From positions 2,728,001 to 2,792,000 of the forward strand of contig NZ_CP109485.1 in assembly GCF_035918235.1 (NCBI RefSeq): a DNA stretch of 64,000 nucleotides. Direction: 5' to 3'. The notes below the pieces were generated by a model. That model worked only from the letters and a program-made list of their open reading frames with translations, was not told the origin of the DNA and ran no database searches. The DNA comes from Streptomyces sp. NBC_01445. Lineage in GTDB: Bacteria; Actinomycetota; Actinomycetes; Streptomycetales; Streptomycetaceae. The first letter of the stretch is position 1. Each line of letters opens with the position of its first letter. The position numbers were made by a program, and so were the translations under genes. Positions 8,192 to 15,260 of this stretch are shown here, in pieces.

Positions 8192-9535
8192 ATGACAGAT
8201 CGCACGTCCCCCTCCCCGTCGGCCCCGTCCGGCCCCTCGGACCCGTCGGATCCGGCGGCCGGGGCCCTGAACACCGCTCCCCCGCGCCGCCCGCTGCGCC
8301 AGCTCCTCGCCGCCTCGGTCGGCAACGCCGTCGAGTGGTACGACTGGTACGCATACACGTTCCTGGCCACGTACATCGCGGGCCAGGTGTTCCCCAAGGG
8401 CTCGGGCAACTCCCTCGTACCGCTGCTCTCCACGTTCGCGGTGTTCGCCGTCGGGTTCTTCATGCGGCCGGTCGGCGGGCTCCTCATGGGAGCGGTCGCC
8501 GACCGGCACGGCCGCCGGGCCGCGCTGACCGTGACCATCCTGCTGATGGGCGGCAGCAGCCTGCTCGTCGCACTCACCCCGACGTACGCGGCCGCGGGCG
8601 TCCTCGCGCCCGTGGTGCTCGTCCTCGCGCGGCTGCTCCAAGGGCTGTCCGTCGGGGGCGAGTTCGCTGCCTCGACCACCTTCCTCGTGGAGTCGGCGGG
8701 CCCGGGGCGACGCGGACTGTTCTCGTCCTTCCAGTACGTGTCGACGTCCGCCGGACAGCTCGCGGCGTCCGGTGTCGCGGCGGCGCTGGTGAGCACGCTC
8801 GGCGACGGGCAGATGGACGGCTGGGGCTGGCGCGTGCCGTTCGTCCTCGGAGCGCTCCTCAGCCTGGTCGGCTTCTGGATCCGGCGCGGCGCGTACGAGA
8901 CGCGCAGCGCCGAGCAGCGTGCGGCCGAGCGGCCGGGCCTCTTCGACGCGCTGCGGCATCACCCGCGCGAGTCCCTCCTGATCTGCGGCATCACCGCAGG
9001 CGGCACGCTCGCCTACTACACGTGGACGTCCTATCTGCCCACGTACGCGGAGCTGAACGCGGGCATCGACAAGGCGGACGCCCTCGTCGCGGGGACCATC
9101 GCGCTGGCCTTCTTCGCCCTGCTCCAGCCGGTCGGCGGAATGCTCTCGGACCGGTTCGGGCGCAAGCCGCTGCTCCTCTTCTTCGGCCTGGGCTTCGCGC
9201 TGCTCAGCGTGCCGCTGCTGCGCTCGCTCGGCAGCTCGTTCGCCTCGCTGCTCCTGGTGCAGTGCGCGGGGATGGTGCTGCTCACCGGCTTCACGTCGAT
9301 CTCGGCCGCGGTCAACGCCGAGGTGTTCCCCGCGCGGGTACGCGCGGCGGGCATCGGGTTCCCGTACTCGCTCACCGTCGCCGTCTTCGGCGGGACGGCT
9401 CCCTATGTCGGCACGCTGTTCAAGGAGACCGGGCACGCCGGGCTCTTCCCCTGGTACGTCGCCGTGCTCTGCCTCGTGTCGTCCGTGGTGTACCTGCGGC
9501 TGCCGGAGAGCGCGCACAAGGAGCTCGACCGCTGA
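8192..9535 (+). CDS. MHS-family MFS permease (KgtP/ShiA-like)
   Basis: A 447-residue 12-TM proton symporter of the metabolite:H+ symporter family, which imports organic acids such as alpha-ketoglutarate, shikimate or citrate-type substrates. The family signatures are NAVEWYDWYAYTF in TM1, MRPVGGLLMGAVADRHGRR in the TM2-3 loop, GLSVGGEFAAS in TM4 and DRFGRKPLL in the TM8-9 loop. The start is uncertain: ATG at 8192 gives the usual Ser/Pro-rich leader, but ATG at 8180 and 8156 are in frame. It is transcribed after the secreted-protein gene and before the lactonase gene. The substrate is not determinable. Confidence 0.88.
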   Translation: MTDRTSPSPSAPSGPSDPSDPAAGALNTAPPRRPLRQLLAASVGNAVEWYDWYAYTFLATYIAGQVFPKGSGNSLVPLLSTFAVFAVGFFMRPVGGLLMGAVADRHGRRAALTVTILLMGGSSLLVALTPTYAAAGVLAPVVLVLARLLQGLSVGGEFAASTTFLVESAGPGRRGLFSSFQYVSTSAGQLAASGVAAALVSTLGDGQMDGWGWRVPFVLGALLSLVGFWIRRGAYETRSAEQRAAERPGLFDALRHHPRESLLICGITAGGTLAYYTWTSYLPTYAELNAGIDKADALVAGTIALAFFALLQPVGGMLSDRFGRKPLLLFFGLGFALLSVPLLRSLGSSFASLLLVQCAGMVLLTGFTSISAAVNAEVFPARVRAAGIGFPYSLTVAVFGGTAPYVGTLFKETGHAGLFPWYVAVLCLVSSVVYLRLPESAHKELDR

Positions 9536-9636
9536 GGCGCATTGCACGGAGTGCAACCATGGTTGCGCCTCTTGCCAGTTGAATGGGCACGCACCAGGGT
9601 AGGAGCCACGTCACTCTGACCCCGGAGGTACCAGGA

Positions 9637-10776
9637 ATGAGCAGCAGCACCGGCCGCCGCCGCTTCCTCGGCGGGATCGCGGCCGTCGCGGCCGGCGGTG
9701 TCGTCACGGCGGCGGCGGGTCCCGCGCAGGCGCGCCCGTCGCGCGCGGGACGGCCCCTGTACCTCGGCACGTACACATCCCAGGACGGCGGTGGCAGCGG
9801 CATCGGGCTCGCCACGTACGACGCGAGCACGGGCCGTATCACCGGGACCGGCACGATCGACGGGGTGGCCGACCCCTCGTATCTGGCGGTGCATCCGCGC
9901 GGCCACACTCTGTACGCGGTCGACGAGGGGCAGGACGGCGGTGTGACGGCGGTCCGGCTCGCGGACCAGCGCGTGCTCGGCCGGCAGAGCACGGGCGGCG
10001 CGGGCCCCTGCCATCTGTCGGTACACCCGAGCGGCCGGTGGCTGCTGAGCGCCAACTACCTTTCGGGCAGCGTCGCCGTGCACCCCATCGCCGACTCCGG
10101 GGCACTCGGTGAACGCACCGCTCTCGTCACCCACTCGAAGCCCGCGCCCGGCCCCGGCCAGGAGGGCCCGCACGCGCACCAGATCATCACGTCCCCGGAC
10201 GGGCGGCACGTGCTCGCCGTCGACCTGGGCAACGACACCGTCTACACGTACCGCCTCGACACGACGGCCGGGACGCTCACGCAGGTGTCGCACGCGTCCC
10301 TGCGCCCGGGCGCGGGCCCCCGTCACCTCACGTTCCACCCGGGTGGCCGCTTCGCGTACCTCGCCAACGAGGTGGACAACACAGTGGTCGTCTGCGCGTA
10401 CGACCCGGGGACGGGACGACTCACGCCCGGCGAACCCCAGTCCACCGGCACCGGTCCGGGCACCAGCTACCCGGCGCAGATCCTGGTCACGGCCGAGGGC
10501 GGCTTCGCCTACCTCGCCAACCGCGGGCACAACAGTCTGACCCGGTACGCGATCGAGGCGGACGGCGCGCGGCTGCGCCTGCTCGACACGGTGCCCGTCG
10601 GCGGCGACTTCCCGCGCCAGATCGCCTTCTCGCCGGACGGGCAACTCCTGTTCGCCGCGAACCAGAAGTCGGGGTCCGTGACCGTCTTCCACGTCGACCA
10701 CTGCGGCGGCGGGCTCACCCCGGCGGAGGGTCCCGCGTTCGCCGCACCGATCGCCGTCTGCGCGCTGCCGCTGTAG
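9637..10776 (+). CDS. Tat-exported lactonase-fold (YbhE/6-PGL-like) beta-propeller
   Basis: A 379-residue exported seven-bladed propeller of the lactonase family (Pfam Lactonase, the fold of E. coli YbhE/Pgl). The N-terminus has a twin-arginine signal (TGRRRFLGGIAA) and an AQA cleavage site. The blades show the family phrases YLGTYTS, PSYLAVHPRGHTLYAV, GPCHLSVHPSGRWLLSANY, GPHAHQIITSPDGRHVLAVD and GPRHLTFHPGGRFAYLANE. Exported members have unproven substrates, so a gluconolactonase role is inference. ATG at 9637 has GGAGG 9 nt upstream. The gene ends at a strong bidirectional hairpin. Confidence 0.88.
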   Translation: MSSSTGRRRFLGGIAAVAAGGVVTAAAGPAQARPSRAGRPLYLGTYTSQDGGGSGIGLATYDASTGRITGTGTIDGVADPSYLAVHPRGHTLYAVDEGQDGGVTAVRLADQRVLGRQSTGGAGPCHLSVHPSGRWLLSANYLSGSVAVHPIADSGALGERTALVTHSKPAPGPGQEGPHAHQIITSPDGRHVLAVDLGNDTVYTYRLDTTAGTLTQVSHASLRPGAGPRHLTFHPGGRFAYLANEVDNTVVVCAYDPGTGRLTPGEPQSTGTGPGTSYPAQILVTAEGGFAYLANRGHNSLTRYAIEADGARLRLLDTVPVGGDFPRQIAFSPDGQLLFAANQKSGSVTVFHVDHCGGGLTPAEGPAFAAPIAVCALPL

Positions 10777-10810
10777 CGCGGGGTCCGGAAGCCGCAGGTC
10801 AGCCGACGAG

Positions 10811-10870
10811 GACGGCGGGCACGAGGACGGCCGGCCGCGCGTGGGGCCGGCCGTCCTCGTGCCCGCCGTC
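10811..10870. terminator. Bidirectional hairpin terminator, perfect 26-bp stem
   Basis: The arms 10811-10836 and 10845-10870 are perfect reverse complements over 26 bp with an 8-nt loop. The structure sits between the lactonase stop (10776) and the stop of the convergent gene (10874), so it can terminate both. Confidence 0.9.
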
Positions 10871-10873
10871 AGG

Positions 10874-11488
10874 TCACCGCATGATCCCGGTGAGCGCGTC
10901 CCCTTCCTTCGCGCACTCCCACGCGCCGTCGCAACACGCCTGCCAGGACCGGGCGTCGGGTCCGAGGAGCACGACGCGCTGGCCGGCGGCCGCGGGCGTC
11001 AGCAGCGACAGGCGCAGTCCCGCGGTCTCGACGACCAGGCCGGTGGCGGTCCGGCCCGCTCCCGCCGCCGGGCCGTCCGGAAGCCGCGTGGCCTCGGGCA
11101 GGGCCTCGGCGACCTCGCCCGCCGGGTAGCCGAAGAGGTCTATGTCGTCCCACGCGACCGGCGTCGCGGGCGCGGGGTCCGTGGTGGTGACGTCGAGCCG
11201 GGACAGCCGGTCCGCTGCGCCGGGGCCGCCGCCCCGGAAGCCGAGCGTGATGCCGTCGAACTCCGCCTCGAAGGCCCAGTCCGGTTCGTGGAGAAGCCCG
11301 TTGAGCCAGGCGTCGTGCGCGTGCCGCAGCTCCGGGTACTGCTCGCGCGTCAGTGTCATGCACTGACGCCTGCGCGTGATCGCGCCCTCGGCCAGACGGG
11401 AGAGCACCTCGTCGGGCGTCATCCCGAACTGCACCGCCCCTGCACCGCCGGGCAGCGTCACGCCTGTGTCCTGCGACAACTCCAGCAT
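10874..11488 (-). CDS. Hypothetical protein, 204 aa
   Basis: No family was recognised. The coding potential is clear (third-position GC, acidic soluble composition). The sequence starts MLELSQDTGVTLPGG, contains FGMTPDEVLSRL near residue 22, EFDGITLGFRGGG near 85, and DDIDLFGYPAGEV near 120, and ends in a Cys-containing segment (WQACCDGAWECAKEG). It has no signal peptide or membrane segment and looks cytoplasmic. GMTPDEV phrases occur in small actinobacterial proteins that resemble immunity or SMI1-type folds, but this is not a firm assignment. ATG at 11488 is preferred; GTG at 11503 is an in-frame alternative. It converges on the lactonase gene and shares its terminator. Confidence 0.6.
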   Translation of the reverse strand: MLELSQDTGVTLPGGAGAVQFGMTPDEVLSRLAEGAITRRRQCMTLTREQYPELRHAHDAWLNGLLHEPDWAFEAEFDGITLGFRGGGPGAADRLSRLDVTTTDPAPATPVAWDDIDLFGYPAGEVAEALPEATRLPDGPAAGAGRTATGLVVETAGLRLSLLTPAAAGQRVVLLGPDARSWQACCDGAWECAKEGDALTGIMR

Positions 11489-11886
11489 CGCCCCATTGTT
11501 CACGCCCGGGCCCGGGAGACAACCCCCGTGCGGCCCCGCGCACACCTCCAGTAAACCTGCACACCGAATGCGCAGTCCGGTCACCGTGTGCTGTGAATGC
11601 GCACAACCCTCAAATGCGACCCCGGCCAAAAATGCGGGAGTGTCCATTTTGCAGAAATTCATGGAGCCCGCTCAGAAATTCGGACCTGTGGATCCTGTGA
11701 AGGGTCTGCTCCCACATCGTGAACACTCCTGCACGCGGCGGTAATTCCGTGCCCGCACAGCCTCTGACCGGGGACCTTCCGATTGGATGTGCGAGGCGTC
11801 ATCGTGCTTTGATCCTCCGCACTGCGGGAGTTACGCAAGTGATTCGCGCATTCTGAGAATTACCAATGAGAAGGGCAGCTCACATC
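11489..11886 (+). promoter_or_regulatory. 398-nt intergenic region upstream of peptide precursor
   Basis: No gene is seen. This is one of the most AT-rich parts of the window, which fits a promoter region for both the divergent gene at 10874-11488 and the peptide operon to the right. It contains a pair of 9-bp direct repeats (listed separately at 11652-11681). A weak dyad CTCCGC/GCGGGAG lies at about 11815-11830. AAGGG at 11871-11875 is a probable Shine-Dalgarno for the precursor. I could not assign -10/-35 boxes with confidence. Confidence 0.5.
11652..11681 (+). repeat. Direct repeats CAGAAATTC, 21-bp period
   Basis: CAGAAATTC occurs at 11652-11660 and again at 11673-11681, with starts 21 bp apart, which places both on the same helix face. 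It lies about 205 bp upstream of the peptide precursor start. Paired direct repeats of this spacing are what an activator dimer would need; no such regulator gene is adjacent. Confidence 0.4.
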
Positions 11887-12114
11887 ATGAACTCCACCCC
11901 CCAGGTTGAGACCCTCGAGATCTCCGACGCCGACCTCGACAACGTGTCGGGCGGCCTCGTCGGCGGTCTCGCCGCCAACCTGACCGGCACGGCCGACTCG
12001 ATCGTCCCCGTCTCCGGCGTCGTCGGCGGCCTGACCGGCACCGTCGAGGGCCTGACCGGCGTCAACACCGCCGCCGTCACCGGCCTGGCCACCGGCCTGA
12101 CCGCTGGTCTCTGA
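11887..12114 (+). CDS. Double-glycine leader peptide precursor (bacteriocin-like)
   Basis: A 75-residue precursor peptide. Residues 1-23 form a classic double-glycine leader: acidic and amphipathic (LEISDADLDNVSGG) and ending in GG, the cut site for C39 peptidases. The predicted core of 52 residues is free of Cys, Lys, Arg, His and aromatic residues and is dominated by Gly, Leu, Thr, Val and Ala, with loose repeats such as GGLTGT, EGLTGV and TGLATGLTAGL. Lanthionine formation is therefore impossible. The core is hydrophobic, with two acidic residues, and looks membrane-active or self-assembling. The start at 11887 gives a normal leader length; ATG at 11866 is in frame but lacks a ribosome site. 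Its job as exporter substrate is inferred from the three export genes downstream. Confidence 0.85.
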   Translation: MNSTPQVETLEISDADLDNVSGGLVGGLAANLTGTADSIVPVSGVVGGLTGTVEGLTGVNTAAVTGLATGLTAGL

Positions 12115-12128
12115 GCCACGGCTCTGCC

Positions 12129-12163
12129 AGGGCCCCGGAACCTCCCCCCGGTTCCGGGGCCCT
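12129..12163 (+). terminator. Hairpin between peptide precursor and export genes
   Basis: A perfect 14-bp stem (12129-12142 with 12150-12163) with a 7-nt C-rich loop lies 14 nt after the precursor stop and 52 nt before the HlyD-like start. It can act as a partial terminator or mRNA stabiliser, so that far more precursor than exporter is made, an arrangement common in peptide operons. Confidence 0.75.
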
Positions 12164-12215
12164 TGGGCACTCCCGGCACCTCGCCGGACCGGAAGACACG
12201 TAAGGGAAGTACGTC

Positions 12216-13019
12216 GTGCAGTTCCGCCAACAGGCCCTGTCCAAACTGCAGTCGCCCGAGGAACTCGACCTTCCCGTGCGGCTCGCCAGGCCCCAGGGCG
12301 TACTTGCGCTGGCCGTGACCCTCGTCGTGATGGCGGCCGCGTCCGTGTGGGCGGTGACCGGGTCCCTCTCCTCGACGCTGCGGGTCCCCGGCGTCCTCAC
12401 CCACGCGCAGGGCAGTTACGTCCTCCAGAGCCCCGTCACCGGTCAGGTCACGGGCGTGCTCGCCAAGGAGGGGCAGCGCCTCGCCGCGAACTCCCCGCTC
12501 CTCAAGGTCAGCACACCGCAGGGCGACCGCTATGTGCGGACCGTCGACGCGGGCCGCGTCACCACGCTCGTCGCCCGGATCGGCGCGGTGGTCACCACCG
12601 GTTCCGATGTGGCGACCGTCGAGAAGACCGGCGCCAAGGACCCCCTCCTCGCGATGCTGTACGTCCCCGCGGACCGCGCGGGCACGGTGCCCGTCGGAGC
12701 GGACGTCGACCTCACCGTCCAGTCGGCGCCGTCCCAGCAGTACGGCATGCTGCGCGGCCGGGTGCAGGCGGTCGGGCGCGGCGCGCAGAGCAGTCAGCGG
12801 GTCGAGGCCTTCCTCGGCGACAAGGAACTGGCCACGCAGTTCACGAAGGGCGGCCCGGCGGTCGCGGTCCTCGTGAAGCTCGTCGCGTCGCCCTCCACCA
12901 AGTCGGGTTACGCGTGGTCGTCCAAGGGCGGACCCCCGTACGCGCTCGACTCGATGACCCCCGCCTCCGGCGCCGTGCACCTCGCCGAGCAGCGCCCGAT
13001 CGATTGGCTGCTCCCGTGA
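12216..13019 (+). CDS. HlyD-like periplasmic adaptor, NHLM bacteriocin system type
   Basis: A 267-residue membrane-fusion-type protein. A short cytoplasmic N-terminus is followed by one TM segment (about residues 28-48) and a lipoyl/barrel-sandwich region with GVLTHAQGSYVLQSPVTGQV and RVTTLVARIGAVVTTGSDV, then a C-terminal beta-domain. The protein is short and lacks a long coiled coil, as is typical for the adaptor of NHLM-type peptide exporters in single-membrane actinobacteria. GTG at 12216 has AAGGGAAG upstream. Its stop overlaps the GTG of the peptidase/ABC gene by four bases, so the two are translationally coupled. Confidence 0.8.
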   Translation: MQFRQQALSKLQSPEELDLPVRLARPQGVLALAVTLVVMAAASVWAVTGSLSSTLRVPGVLTHAQGSYVLQSPVTGQVTGVLAKEGQRLAANSPLLKVSTPQGDRYVRTVDAGRVTTLVARIGAVVTTGSDVATVEKTGAKDPLLAMLYVPADRAGTVPVGADVDLTVQSAPSQQYGMLRGRVQAVGRGAQSSQRVEAFLGDKELATQFTKGGPAVAVLVKLVASPSTKSGYAWSSKGGPPYALDSMTPASGAVHLAEQRPIDWLLP

Positions 13020-15259
13020 GCCCCTCCCCCGCAGTCCAGCAGCAGCTGCCCCCGGCCGGACACGGCCGCCGCCGCGCGCGCCCCGCGCCGAAGCCACCGC
13101 GCCGCCGCCACCGCACCGTCCGCACGCCCACCGTCCTCCAGATGGAGGCCGTCGAGTGCGGCGCCGCGGCCCTCGCGATGGTCCTGGCGCACCACGGCCG
13201 GCACGTCCCGCTGGAGGAGCTGCGCATCGCGTGCGGCGTCTCGCGCGACGGCTCGCGGGCCAGCAACCTCCTGAAGGCGGCCCGTAGTTACGGGATGACC
13301 GCGCGCGGCATGCAGATGGAGCCGGCCGCGCTCGCGGAGGTCGAGGCGCCCGCGATCCTCTTCTGGGAGTTCAACCACTACGTCGTCTACGACGGCATGG
13401 GGCGGCGCTTCGGGCGGCGCGGCGTGCACATCAACGACCCGGACAAGGGCCGCAGGTTCGTGCCCGCCGAGGACTTCGACACCAGTTTCACGGGCGTCGT
13501 CCTCGTCCTCGAACCCGGCGACGACTTCCGCACGGGCGGGCGCAGGCCCGGCGTCCTGCGGGCGCTGCCCGCGCGCCTTCGCGGCACGACGGGCACGATG
13601 CTCGCGGCGCTGCTCGCCAGCCTCCTGCTCGTCGCGGTCGGCGCGGCGCTGCCCGCGCTGAGCCGCACGTACATCGACATGTTCCTCATCGGTGACCAGA
13701 CCTCGCTGCTCGGCGCGCTGTTCGCGTCGATGGGCGCGATGGTGGCGCTCACTGCCGTGCTCACCTGGCTCCAGCAGGCCAATCTGCTGCGCGGGCGCGT
13801 CATCGCGTCGACGCTGAGCAGCGCCCGGTTCTTCGGCCATCTGCTGCGGCTGCCGGTGACGTTCTTCGCGCAGCGCAGTCCGGCCGATCTGGTGCAGCGC
13901 CTCCAGTCGAACGACGCGGTCTCCGAGACGCTCGCGCGTGACCTGACCGCTGCGGGCGTCGACGGCGTCGTGGTCCTCCTGTACGCGGCTCTGCTGTGGA
14001 CGTACGACCCGCAGCTCACACTGGTGGGTGTGGGCATCGCGCTCGGGAACGTCGTGGCGATGCGGATCGTGATCCGGCTGCGGGCCACCCGTACGCAGAA
14101 GCTGCGCGCGGACACGGCACGGCTCACCAACACCTCGTACACCGGCCTTCAGCTCATCGAGACGATGAAGGCGACGGGCGGCGAGAACGGGTACTTCCGG
14201 CGCTGGGCGGGGCAGCACGCGACCACGCTGGAGGAGCAGCAGCGGCTCGGGGTGCCGAGCGCGTGGCTCGGCATCGTGGCGCCGACCCTGGCCACGCTCA
14301 ACAGCGCCCTGATCCTGTGGATCGGCGGCCTTCGCGCGGTCGAGGGTCATCTGTCGGTGGGCCTGCTCGTGGCGTTCCAGGCCCTCGTCACGCGGTTCAC
14401 CGCGCCGATCACGCGTCTCAACGGTGTCGCGGGACGCATCCAGGACTTCGCCGCCGACGTGGCGCGCCTCAAGGACGTGGAGAGCTTCCCGGCGGACGCT
14501 CTGTACACGCGGCCCGACGCGGCGGCGAGCACGCGCCGCCTGAAGGGGCACGTCACGCTCGACGACATCACGTTCGGCTACAGCCCGCTGGACAAGCCGC
14601 TCCTCACGGGCTTCTCACTGGCGGTCGGACCCGGTCAGCAGGTGGCGCTCGTCGGCGGCTCGGGCAGCGGCAAGTCGACGGTGTCGCGGCTGATCTCCGG
14701 GCTCTACAGCCCGTGGGAGGGCACGATCCGCATCGACGGGCAGCGTCTTGAGGACATTCCGAGGGGCGCCCTGTCGGCGTCGGTGTCCTTCGTCGACCAG
14801 GACGTGTTCCTCTTCGAGGGCACGGTCCGTGACAACGTCGCGCTGTGGGACCCGTCGATCCCGGACGAGGCCGTCGTCGACGCCCTCAAGGACGCGGCGC
14901 TCTACGACGTCGTCGCGCGCAGGCCCGGCGGTATCCAGGGCCGGGTCGAGCAGGACGGGCGGAACTTCTCCGGCGGTCAGCGCCAGCGCCTGGAGATCGC
15001 GCGGGCCCTGGTGCGCCGGCCGAGCATCCTCGTGCTCGACGAGGTGACCAGCGCGCTCGACGCCGAGACGGAGCAGCTCATCATCGACAATCTGCGGCGC
15101 CGCGGCTGCGCCTGCGTCGTGATCGCGCACCGCCTCAGCACGGTGCGCGACAGCGACGAGATCGTCGTCCTCGACCACGGCCAGATCGTCGAGCGGGGCC
15201 GGCACGAGGCGCTCGTCGCCGCCGGCGGGCCGTACGCCGAGCTGGTCAAGGAGCACTGA
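13016..15259 (+). CDS. C39 peptidase-ABC exporter for double-glycine peptides
   Basis: A 747-residue PCAT-type transporter that removes the leader after GG and exports the core. The N-terminal C39 peptidase is complete: catalytic Cys in QMEAVECGAAALAMVLAHHG (about residue 46), His in FNHYVVYDGMG (about 121), Asp in HINDPDKGRRF. A six-TM ABC membrane domain follows (about 195-460), then the nucleotide-binding domain with Walker A GGSGSGKST (about 550), signature NFSGGQRQRLEIARAL and Walker B SILVLDEVTSALD. The layout matches the NHLM system peptidase/ATP-binding family. The GTG start overlaps the upstream stop (GTGA). It is the maturation and export step for the peptide at 11887. Confidence 0.93.
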   Translation: MSPSPAVQQQLPPAGHGRRRARPAPKPPRRRHRTVRTPTVLQMEAVECGAAALAMVLAHHGRHVPLEELRIACGVSRDGSRASNLLKAARSYGMTARGMQMEPAALAEVEAPAILFWEFNHYVVYDGMGRRFGRRGVHINDPDKGRRFVPAEDFDTSFTGVVLVLEPGDDFRTGGRRPGVLRALPARLRGTTGTMLAALLASLLLVAVGAALPALSRTYIDMFLIGDQTSLLGALFASMGAMVALTAVLTWLQQANLLRGRVIASTLSSARFFGHLLRLPVTFFAQRSPADLVQRLQSNDAVSETLARDLTAAGVDGVVVLLYAALLWTYDPQLTLVGVGIALGNVVAMRIVIRLRATRTQKLRADTARLTNTSYTGLQLIETMKATGGENGYFRRWAGQHATTLEEQQRLGVPSAWLGIVAPTLATLNSALILWIGGLRAVEGHLSVGLLVAFQALVTRFTAPITRLNGVAGRIQDFAADVARLKDVESFPADALYTRPDAAASTRRLKGHVTLDDITFGYSPLDKPLLTGFSLAVGPGQQVALVGGSGSGKSTVSRLISGLYSPWEGTIRIDGQRLEDIPRGALSASVSFVDQDVFLFEGTVRDNVALWDPSIPDEAVVDALKDAALYDVVARRPGGIQGRVEQDGRNFSGGQRQRLEIARALVRRPSILVLDEVTSALDAETEQLIIDNLRRRGCACVVIAHRLSTVRDSDEIVVLDHGQIVERGRHEALVAAGGPYAELVKEH

Positions 15260-15260
15260 C

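Noticed and set aside
11887..12114. Lanthipeptide precursor
   Set aside because: The core has no cysteine and no lanthionine synthetase gene is present, so it is described only as a double-glycine peptide.
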